A stretch of 5,685 nucleotides of DNA, from NCBI GenBank assembly GCA_014729315.1, contig WJKD01000372.1, positions 1-5,685 of the forward strand, read 5' to 3'. The DNA comes from Promethearchaeota archaeon (lineage in GTDB: Archaea > Asgardarchaeota > Lokiarchaeia > Sigynarchaeales > SOKP01). A program made the translations under genes and the position numbers. Every line of letters starts with the position of its first letter. The stretch's first letter is position 1. The notes below the pieces were generated by a model that did no database searches, had not been told where the DNA came from, and saw only the letters and a list, made by a program, of their open reading frames with translations. Positions 1 through 5,194 of this stretch are shown in pieces.

Positions 1-402
1 GTCGTGTTCCATTTGGACTAATTCAGCGGAAAAAGGGGGATACTTCCAATCGCTCTCGGATTCAATTGGCACTACATCTAAATGAGAGGCAAATCCCCAG
101 CACGGATGGTTATCTGGATCAGAACCGGTTATAGTAACTATTAGGTTCCCTCTTCCTATTACAGTTTCAATTATTTTTGTGGCGATTAGAGGATTATTCT
201 CTGCTTCAAATTTTTCTTGAAGTTTTTTTGCTAAAACCATCTCGTTACCAGGAGGGTTGACAGTTTCCGTTCTTACACATTCTTGTAATAATTCTATTGC
301 CTCTTTTTCAACATCAGAATTCGAAGAGAACTTGGAAAGTCTATTCAAATTATTTTTCCTCTTCATTTGGCTATCATTATTATTCTTTTCTTTTCTTCCC
401 AT
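1..402 (-). CDS. M20 family zinc metallopeptidase/deacylase, N-terminal part (cut by window edge)
   Basis: An open frame of 134 codons runs from the ATG at 402 to the left window edge with no stop, so the C-terminal two thirds are missing. The visible part matches the N-terminus of the ArgE/DapE/ACY1/CPG2 (M20) family. A helix ends in RTETVNPPGNE (residues 44-54), which is the family's 'v.i.TvnPpGnE' motif. ASHLDVVP (105-112) follows, where H107 should be the first metal ligand and D109 the catalytic-site Asp, and then W119-K-Y-P-P-F as in 'W..pPF'. Family members hydrolyse amide bonds of N-acylated amino acids or small peptides, usually in the cytoplasm with two zinc ions. The first ~30 residues are rich in Lys, Asn, Arg and Ser and precede the normal family start. 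A good AGGAG sequence supports the ATG at 402, although M13 (366) is an alternative. It lies 30 bases after the FAH-family gene, probably in the same operon. Family is confident; substrate is unknown. Confidence 0.88.
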   Translation of the reverse strand, partial: MGRKEKNNNDSQMKRKNNLNRLSKFSSNSDVEKEAIELLQECVRTETVNPPGNEMVLAKKLQEKFEAENNPLIATKIIETVIGRGNLIVTITGSDPDNHPCWGFASHLDVVPIESESDWKYPPFSAELVQMEHD

Positions 403-408
403 ATTTAA

Positions 409-413
409 CTCCT
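409..413 (-). promoter_or_regulatory. Shine-Dalgarno site of the M20 gene
   Basis: On the minus strand AGGAG sits six bases before the ATG at 402. It favours this ATG over the internal one at 366. It also indicates translation from within a longer message, consistent with the gene being downstream in an operon. Confidence 0.7.
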
Positions 414-432
414 ATTAGTGTTTTAATCTTAA

Positions 433-1314
433 TTATGGATTGATTTTTAAATCTCGAACTGTATTTTTTAGTGGTTCGAACCCATCGATTCGACATTCTA
501 TTAAGTCCTTTTCTTTAATTTGGACTGAGCGAGGAGTACCCGTTGATATGATATCGCCTGGCAAAAGCGTCATTACGCGTGAATGAAAAGATACGAGAAA
601 ATCAGGAGGAAAAGTCATGTTTCGGACGTGATTTTGTGCGTGTATACTTCCATTAATCACTGTTGCCACTTTCAGCTCTTTTACATTGCTGAGTTCGTCG
701 GGTGTGAGTAGTTGAGGACCAAAACTAAAAAATGTATCAAAGTTTTTAGAAAGCGTGAGGTATCGGGGATTTTTTCGTAATATATCTTCTGCAGTAACAT
801 CTATGACTGTTGTAAACCCAACAACTACTTCCAACCAATTTTGAATCTCTACATTCTTACATTTCTTTCCGATAACGACGCCCAGTTCCGCTTCTCCCGT
901 CGTTTTTTCTGACATTGTGGGAATTAAAATCTCTTCGTTATGTCCTATTATGGTCGTGTCAGCTTTCATAAAACTTGCGGGTTCTGTTTGCGGGGCTTTT
1001 TCTGATAAGTCTTTTGCGTGATCTACGTAATTAAGTCCTATGCCCCATATTTTGCGTGGTTGACGATATAAAGGCCCAAATACAATATTATCTGAACTTA
1101 GAGCTTCCTTCCTCAGCTTTTCAACTTCGACTTTACCTAGCGACCCGTACCACGATTGAATTTCTTTAATTTGACCAAACCGAATAAGATCGAACAAATC
1201 AACCGCCCAATCATTATGACTAAGAAGATTAAGGGTTTCTAAGGGAATTATTGAAGAATCTGTCCATACTGCTGCGGATTCTTCGGAGGATTTCTTAATC
1301 GTGCAGAATTTCAT
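433..1314 (-). CDS. Fumarylacetoacetate hydrolase (FAH) family protein
   Basis: This 293-residue protein has the usual length and full C-terminal domain of the FAH/FAHD1/HpcE superfamily. These are Mg/Mn enzymes that hydrolyse, decarboxylate or isomerise keto-acid compounds such as acylpyruvates, oxaloacetate or catechol meta-cleavage products. Visible motifs are IWGIGLNYVDHA (89-100, with H99 in the position of the catalytic His), EAELGVVIGK (141-150, metal ligands E141 and E143), DVTAED (172-177, D172 the third ligand), KNFDTFFSFGP (190-200, K190), and GDIISTGTP (253-261). Residues 1-85 form the poorly conserved N-terminal domain typical of this group. Two motifs are unusual: the common 'ARDlQ' Arg is E176, and the common 'GTPaGV' loop reads GTPRSV. 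The gene lies 48 bases after the creatininase-family gene and 30 before the M20 gene. No Shine-Dalgarno sequence precedes the ATG, but a TATA-like box lies about 34 bases upstream. Family is confident; the reaction is not determinable. Confidence 0.92.
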   Translation of the reverse strand: MKFCTIKKSSEESAAVWTDSSIIPLETLNLLSHNDWAVDLFDLIRFGQIKEIQSWYGSLGKVEVEKLRKEALSSDNIVFGPLYRQPRKIWGIGLNYVDHAKDLSEKAPQTEPASFMKADTTIIGHNEEILIPTMSEKTTGEAELGVVIGKKCKNVEIQNWLEVVVGFTTVIDVTAEDILRKNPRYLTLSKNFDTFFSFGPQLLTPDELSNVKELKVATVINGSIHAQNHVRNMTFPPDFLVSFHSRVMTLLPGDIISTGTPRSVQIKEKDLIECRIDGFEPLKNTVRDLKINP

Positions 1315-1343
1315 ATCAAGGACATCTTTTCGGAGTAATTTAA

Positions 1344-1352
1344 TAATTTATA
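1344..1352 (-). promoter_or_regulatory. Possible TATA box for the FAH-family gene
   Basis: Read on the minus strand this is TATAAATTA, centred about 34 bases before the ATG at 1314. An archaeal start site about 25-27 bases downstream would fall near 1321-1323. That gives a message with almost no leader, which fits the lack of a Shine-Dalgarno sequence. No clear purine-rich BRE lies upstream, so this is tentative, and the gene may also be read through from the creatininase-family gene. Confidence 0.35.
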
Positions 1353-1362
1353 GATTGAGACT

Positions 1363-2115
1363 TTATTCAAGTTGTTTTTTTATATAATCAATAACGATTC
1401 CTTTAAAGGTTTCTATATAATCCTTCCCTTTTTCGGCACTGGCTTTAGTTTGATCCCCTATAACTCCTGTTTCAGTTATGGAATCAAATCCTTTAGCGCG
1501 ATATTTTTTTCTAATTCTGGGAGTTATATTTTTGGTAAATCCCTTGACAAATTTATCTTTTTTAACCAAATCTGGCTCTAAATAAAGAACCATTGATGCC
1601 TCCATGTCGCCTGCGTGTGAACCGATTTCGCCGAATGTTAAATTATATTTTTGTCCCATCTTTCTAATTCCCGGTAATATTTCTTGAGTGTAATAGTAGA
1701 ATATTTTCTTGTCTGGATATTTTTCTTGCATTTCAGCAACAGCTTCCTTCGTTGGTTCTTCGTTCCCTCCGTGCGAAATGTAAATAATAATATTCTCAAA
1801 TCCATGTTTTACGAGACTATTGATGTAATCAATAATTATAGATTTTAAAGTCGACTTTCTTAGCGAAATTGTCCCCGCAAAATTTAAGTGATATTCTGAA
1901 AATCCAACTGGTATAGTAGGCGCTTGCAGTGCATTGCCTAACTCCTTCGCTAAAATGTTAGAAAAGCGATCAGCTTGCAAAGCATCAGTTTGCTCCGGTA
2001 AAGATGGTCCATGTTGTTCTGTAGAGCCCACACCAAAAACAACCGTTTTATACCCACTATCAATTAATTCTTGGACTTCGACCCATGTCATCTCATCAAT
2101 TCTTACTTTCTCCAT
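1363..2115 (-). CDS. Creatininase-family metallo-amidohydrolase
   Basis: This 250-residue protein has the typical length and complete motif set of the creatininase superfamily. Members are binuclear metal enzymes that cleave amide or formamide bonds, for example creatininase, the archaeal formamide hydrolase ArfB and the mycofactocin peptidase MftE. VGSTEQHGPSLP (29-40) carries ligands E33 and H35. QTD (42-44) carries D44. SHGGNEE (114-120) carries H115 in the family's 'GHGGN' motif. SHAGDMEASMVLYL (166-179) carries H167 and E172, matching 'HAGe.ETS.mL'. ETGVIGDQTKASAEKG (215-230) is the usual C-terminal signature. The only tryptophan is W11, so the two active-site tryptophans that flank creatinine in the Pseudomonas enzyme (Trp154 and Trp174) are absent; creatinine is an unlikely substrate. 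It is the first gene of the minus-strand unit and faces the MalY/PatB-like gene. ArfB is an alternative, but no flavin or F420 genes are nearby. A weak GTGAT at 2121-2125 precedes the ATG. Confidence 0.9.
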   Translation of the reverse strand: MEKVRIDEMTWVEVQELIDSGYKTVVFGVGSTEQHGPSLPEQTDALQADRFSNILAKELGNALQAPTIPVGFSEYHLNFAGTISLRKSTLKSIIIDYINSLVKHGFENIIIYISHGGNEEPTKEAVAEMQEKYPDKKIFYYYTQEILPGIRKMGQKYNLTFGEIGSHAGDMEASMVLYLEPDLVKKDKFVKGFTKNITPRIRKKYRAKGFDSITETGVIGDQTKASAEKGKDYIETFKGIVIDYIKKQLE

Positions 2116-2191
2116 AACAAATCACACTTTAATTAGACTTTATTTAATTATGTTGGTTAAATATTTATTTCGGATAAAATAAAATTTTCTA

Positions 2192-2215
2192 TAAAAAATT
2201 TATATAAATTTTTTA
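2192..2215. promoter_or_regulatory. 24-bp perfect palindrome containing a consensus archaeal TATA box
   Basis: Bases 2192-2215 read the same on both strands, centred at 2203.5. The core contains TTTATATA, which matches the usual archaeal TATA-box consensus in both directions. The centre is 88 bases before the creatininase-family ATG. Used on the minus strand, it would start transcription near 2176 and give a leader of about 60 bases. Used on the plus strand it would give a leader of roughly 155 bases. It could be a bidirectional promoter core or simply a symmetric AT-rich site. Confidence 0.5.
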
Positions 2216-2250
2216 GATTAATTTTTGTATTAGATCAAATGTATTAGATT

Positions 2251-2290
2251 TATTTATGATGTTTAAAGTAAGCATTCTGTATCATAAATA
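2251..2290. repeat. 10-bp perfect inverted repeat, possible operator
   Basis: TATTTATGAT at 2251-2260 is exactly complementary to ATCATAAATA at 2281-2290, with a 20-base spacer. The arms are 30 bases apart centre to centre, close to three helical turns, so a dimeric or tetrameric DNA-binding protein could contact both on one face. The arms hold only one G-C pair each, so an RNA hairpin would be weak and an operator is more likely. It lies about 95-135 bases before the plus-strand gene and about 136-175 before the minus-strand gene. No regulator gene is present in the window. Confidence 0.5.
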
Positions 2291-2385
2291 GACTAGATAT
2301 ACTTATTCTCTTTTCTAACCTAAGATATAATTATTAGAATACTATAGAAACAAATTTTTTATTTTTTCCTTGAATTTCTAATTTA

Positions 2386-3576
2386 ATGACTTTTGATCGT
2401 AAGCAATTTGATAAAATTGTTGATCGCACCCAAACTTGGTCTGTTAAATGGGATTCTGATTATATGATCGAACGGTTTGGAAGAGACGATTTACTTCCAT
2501 TTAATCACGCAGAACTTGATTTTGAATGTCCTCTTCCTATAATCGAGGCAGTCCAAAAACGAGCAGAACACGGTATTTACGGATACACCTTAGTCAAGGA
2601 AGAGTATTACGATGCGATTATCCGATGGTTTAAAACAAGACACGATGTTGAATTCTTAACCGAGGATTTATTATATAGCACGGGAGTTATATCCAGCTAT
2701 AGACAAGTCATTCCTTATTTTAGTAATCCTGGAGATAAGGTTCTTTTATTTACTCCCGTATATAAGCCCCTTTCTGAGGCAATATACGAATATGAGAGAA
2801 AGCCTGTTACATTTCCACTTAGTCTAGAAGGAAAAAAATATCGCATCGATTTTGATGCTTTAGAAAAGACATTTCAAAAACTATCCATTAAGGTATTATC
2901 TATGTGTAATCCCCACAATCCCGTAGGAAGAGTTTGGACTGAAAAGGAGCTAAAAAAAATCGGAGATCTCTGTTTGGAACACAATATACTAATAGTTTCG
3001 GACGATATTCACTGCGATTTAACCGCTAAAGGACACAAATACATTCCTTTCTGCTCTATATCTGAGGAATTAGCAATGAATTCGATTATTTTGACCTCAA
3101 TGACGAAAACCTTTAATTCATCTGGGTTAAAAATTGCGAACATCCACATTAAAAATCCAGAATTAAGAAGGAACTTTTTCGAAATGCTTAATAAAAAATT
3201 TGTTTACGCTCCAAGCGTATTCGGAATATCAGCTCTCATATCTGCTTACTCGCTATGCGGAGGTTGGGCAGACTTATTAGTCGAATATTTGGACGCAAAC
3301 TTTAGATACATCGATAAATTCATAGAAGAAAACAATCTAAATATCTCTGTCACACGACGTGAAGGAACCCCTACAGCGTGGTTGGACTTTCGAAAATTGC
3401 CTTTACCCGCTAATAAAGTTCACAATTTTCTCGTTAACAAAGCAAGCTTAATCCTAGTAGATGGAAGCTATTATACTGCTAATGGAGAGGGATTCCAGAG
3501 AATGAGTATCGGTTTTCCTCGAAGTAGAATAAAGTTAGCTATGAAACAAATGAAAATGGCTCTCAATACTTTGTAA
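2386..3576 (+). CDS. MalY/PatB-family PLP-dependent C-S beta-lyase / aminotransferase
   Basis: This 396-residue protein has the full length of the MalY/PatB group of fold-type I PLP enzymes. The group cleaves cystathionine and other cysteine S-conjugates to a thiol, pyruvate and ammonia; some members transaminate. The N-terminus (FDKIVDRTQTWSVKWD, 8-23, and RFGRDDLLPF, 30-39) closely resembles E. coli MalY as I recall it and fixes the start. EHGIYGYT (61-68) is the conserved Tyr-containing segment. CNPHNPVGRVW (174-184) contains PLP-binding N178. VSDDIH (204-209) contains D206, which should contact the pyridine nitrogen; the family usually has DEIH. TSMTKTFN (237-244) contains the Schiff-base lysine K241. 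RMSIGFPRS (372-380) contains R372, which should bind the substrate carboxylate. The common 'DMDF' reads ELDF at 43-46. No Shine-Dalgarno sequence precedes the ATG, suggesting a leaderless message. It is cytoplasmic and probably paired with the transporter downstream. A true regulator-type MalY role is possible but unsupported. Confidence 0.92.
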   Translation: MTFDRKQFDKIVDRTQTWSVKWDSDYMIERFGRDDLLPFNHAELDFECPLPIIEAVQKRAEHGIYGYTLVKEEYYDAIIRWFKTRHDVEFLTEDLLYSTGVISSYRQVIPYFSNPGDKVLLFTPVYKPLSEAIYEYERKPVTFPLSLEGKKYRIDFDALEKTFQKLSIKVLSMCNPHNPVGRVWTEKELKKIGDLCLEHNILIVSDDIHCDLTAKGHKYIPFCSISEELAMNSIILTSMTKTFNSSGLKIANIHIKNPELRRNFFEMLNKKFVYAPSVFGISALISAYSLCGGWADLLVEYLDANFRYIDKFIEENNLNISVTRREGTPTAWLDFRKLPLPANKVHNFLVNKASLILVDGSYYTANGEGFQRMSIGFPRSRIKLAMKQMKMALNTL

Positions 3577-3593
3577 CCGATTAGGATTTAATA

Positions 3594-3628
3594 TTTCTTT
3601 TTATATAAGGAATAAATAAGTTTTTTTT
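3594..3628 (+). terminator. Poly-T terminator region after the C-S lyase gene
   Basis: Two T-rich tracts on the plus strand lie within 52 bases of the stop codon: TTTCTTTTT at 3594-3602 and eight Ts at 3621-3628. No hairpin precedes them. Archaeal RNA polymerase commonly stops at such U-runs. Together with the probable promoter just downstream, this suggests the lyase and the transporter are separate or only partly coupled units. Confidence 0.5.
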
Positions 3629-3633
3629 AGGGA

Positions 3634-3650
3634 AACGAAGATATTTAAAT
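3634..3650 (+). promoter_or_regulatory. Probable promoter (BRE + TATA box) of the transporter gene
   Basis: A purine-rich AACGAAG (3634-3640), suitable as a TFB recognition element, directly precedes ATATTTAAAT (3641-3650), a plausible archaeal TATA box. Transcription would start near 3670, giving a leader of about 70 bases that ends in the Shine-Dalgarno site. Its position just after the T-tracts supports independent transcription of the transporter. Confidence 0.45.
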
Positions 3651-3729
3651 AATTAAACCTAAATTTTTAATAAATTTTTGACATAAAAACTTTTGATAAA
3701 ATTCTATAAAGATATTTTCCATTTATAAC

Positions 3730-3734
3730 GAGGT
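3730..3734 (+). promoter_or_regulatory. Shine-Dalgarno site of the transporter gene
   Basis: GAGGT lies six bases before the ATG at 3741 and matches the complement of the conserved 16S rRNA 3' end. It supports that ATG as the start. Confidence 0.7.
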
Positions 3735-3740
3735 AAAACA

Positions 3741-5165
3741 ATGTCGGAAACTACAAAAGAAGTCTCCAAACTTGACGATTGGGCTGAGTGGCACTCCTCT
3801 AAGAAAAGTATGCTCTCTTATAGTTTTGGCTCTTTTGGCATAGAATTAGTTGGAAATGCGTTCGCTGGACTCTATTTCTTCTTTTATGAAACAGAATTGC
3901 TTCTTCCTGGAATTCTGTTGATAATTGCTAACACGATTTTCGCACTTTATAACGCAGTAAACGATCCTTTAATAGGATACGCTATGGAAAAACCCCGAAA
4001 ATTCTGGGCACGATGGGGTAAACGATATCCATGGTTATGCATCACACTGATACCGATGTATGTCTGCTACTTTTTACTATTCGCTCCTCCAATGGGTCTT
4101 GGTCCCTTAGCCTTATTCTTCTGGATGACAGTAATGCTTTTATTAGCCGATACCTTTTATTCTGCTTTTTTCGTACAATGGCAGGGGATGTTTCCAGAAA
4201 AATATAAAACTGACGATGCACGCCGAAAAGGAAATGTCTATAAGTTAATACTTGCAATTTCAAGTGTCATCGTTGGAACGCTAATACCGCCTCAAATATA
4301 TGAGTACGATGTAGTGGAATCATATGCACTTATGGCAGGCGTGATACTTATTATCGGAAGCATTGCGGCTGTATTTGTAATGTATGGTGCTCGCGAAGAT
4401 CCCGCAAGAAGAGCCCAACAAGTTGAAGAGGGTGCTGTTAAACAGCAACCATTTCTAAAGTCGTTTAAAAATGGTGTGTCGAATAAAGCGTTTCTTGCAT
4501 ATATTTTTCTATACTTTGGGAATAAAATCTGGGACTTATTCGTCTTAGGAAGTGCAAATTATTACGCAAAATGGATATTGGGGATATCTGCTGACAATTT
4601 AACGATTATATACGCAGCAATCATCCTGGGTATCTTTTCAGCTGTCCCTGTATTTACATATATCGCGAAAAAGATCGGTTTTTATAAAACGGCAGTCATA
4701 GGAGGATTTACGGAAAGTGTTTTAACCATTCCGTTGTTATTTATAAGAGATCCCATTACATCGTTTCTATTTTTCTATATTGTTGGTTTTGGGAACGGTG
4801 CCATGTGGGCGATGTTATCACCTATTTTGGCAGAAGCTTTAGATAGTTTAGCCATACAAACTGGAAAGCGTGATTCAGGGGTTTATGTTGGAGTCTATGT
4901 GTTCTTCGGACGATTAGCTATCATCCTTTTTACGTTCTTGATGGTATTTGTGCACGGGATAACAGACTTCAACGCTGCAGCACCAACAGGGAAAGGGCAG
5001 CAAAGCGCATTGGCAGAAATCGGAATTCTTATAACCATTGGGTTGATCCCTATACTCGGTACGGCGATATTTACTACGCTTTTTGCGCTGACGTACGATA
5101 TTAAGGGAGAGAAAAAGATTTGGTTAATGGAACAAATTCGCACCAAAGAGCTGGAGAGAGGTTAA
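3741..5165 (+). CDS. GPH family (MelB-like, MFS) cation symporter
   Basis: This 474-residue membrane protein has about 12 hydrophobic helices, at roughly 28-49, 53-80, 97-116, 121-145, 166-185, 196-215, 246-270, 286-308, 315-335, 338-365, 380-404 and 424-450. A charged central loop spans about 216-245. The family signature is clear: LSYSFGSFG (25-33) in helix 1, NAVNDPLIG (71-79) at the end of helix 2, and WGKRYPW (92-98) in the following loop. Family members import sugars, glucuronides and related solutes with Na+ or H+. Compared with Salmonella MelB from memory, the cation-site D55 corresponds to N71, while N58 and D59 are kept (N74, D75). The sugar-site D19, D124 and W128 correspond to E35, F144 and Q148. 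The cargo is therefore unlikely to be a galactoside, and coupling may be by protons or altered. It lies 164 bases after the C-S lyase gene on the same strand, suggesting it imports a substrate for the neighbouring enzymes. Family is confident; the substrate is open. Confidence 0.92.
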   Translation: MSETTKEVSKLDDWAEWHSSKKSMLSYSFGSFGIELVGNAFAGLYFFFYETELLLPGILLIIANTIFALYNAVNDPLIGYAMEKPRKFWARWGKRYPWLCITLIPMYVCYFLLFAPPMGLGPLALFFWMTVMLLLADTFYSAFFVQWQGMFPEKYKTDDARRKGNVYKLILAISSVIVGTLIPPQIYEYDVVESYALMAGVILIIGSIAAVFVMYGAREDPARRAQQVEEGAVKQQPFLKSFKNGVSNKAFLAYIFLYFGNKIWDLFVLGSANYYAKWILGISADNLTIIYAAIILGIFSAVPVFTYIAKKIGFYKTAVIGGFTESVLTIPLLFIRDPITSFLFFYIVGFGNGAMWAMLSPILAEALDSLAIQTGKRDSGVYVGVYVFFGRLAIILFTFLMVFVHGITDFNAAAPTGKGQQSALAEIGILITIGLIPILGTAIFTTLFALTYDIKGEKKIWLMEQIRTKELERG

Positions 5166-5174
5166 AATTCTGAT

Positions 5175-5180
5175 AAAAAA
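5175..5180 (-). terminator. Short U-tract behind the DHHA1-domain gene
   Basis: Six As on the plus strand give six Us in the minus-strand transcript, about 15 bases past the stop at 5195. No hairpin is evident. It is a weak candidate for archaeal poly-U termination. Confidence 0.3.
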
Positions 5181-5194
5181 CGCTATAAATATTA

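Larger units (their letters stand above)
2116..2385. promoter_or_regulatory. Divergent AT-rich intergenic control region
   Basis: This 270-base region lies between the minus-strand hydrolase unit and the plus-strand C-S lyase gene and contains no convincing ORF. It holds a 24-bp TATA-centred palindrome (2192-2215), a 10-bp inverted repeat (2251-2260 and 2281-2290) and three TTAGAT copies (2213, 2230, 2244). For the minus-strand unit, a TATA-like stretch at 2139-2150 (TAATTAAATAAA on that strand) would give a near-leaderless message. For the plus strand, two weak candidates exist: an AGAAAC purine patch followed by an AT stretch (2346-2363), which would give a leaderless message, or GATATAATTATTA (2324-2336), which would give a leader of about 30 bases. 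The start sites are inferred. Confidence 0.6.

Noticed and set aside
1372..1581. A 69-codon plus-strand ORF
   Set aside because: It lies antisense within the creatininase-family gene, has no family resemblance and is Phe/Ile/Ser-rich, as expected for the complement of an AT-rich gene.
1363..2115. Assignment as true creatininase or as the flavin/F420 enzyme ArfB
   Set aside because: Creatinine-binding tryptophans are missing, and no riboflavin or F420 genes are nearby. The neighbours look catabolic, so only the family is called.
1934..2182. An 82-codon plus-strand ORF across the start of the creatininase-family gene
   Set aside because: It is mostly antisense to a conserved coding region, and its cysteine-rich beginning is the complement of the STEQHG motif region. 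There is no Shine-Dalgarno site or recognisable domain.
2251..2290. Inverted repeat read as an intrinsic terminator or riboswitch stem
   Set aside because: It lies upstream of both divergent genes, its arms have only one G-C pair, and no U-tract follows, so a DNA-binding site is more likely than an RNA structure.
4042..4263. A 73-codon minus-strand ORF
   Set aside because: It lies wholly inside the transporter gene and shows no motif. The transporter frame has clear membrane helices there.
4895..5146. An 83-codon minus-strand ORF
   Set aside because: It is antisense to helices 11-12 and the C-terminus of the transporter, with no supporting start signal or domain.
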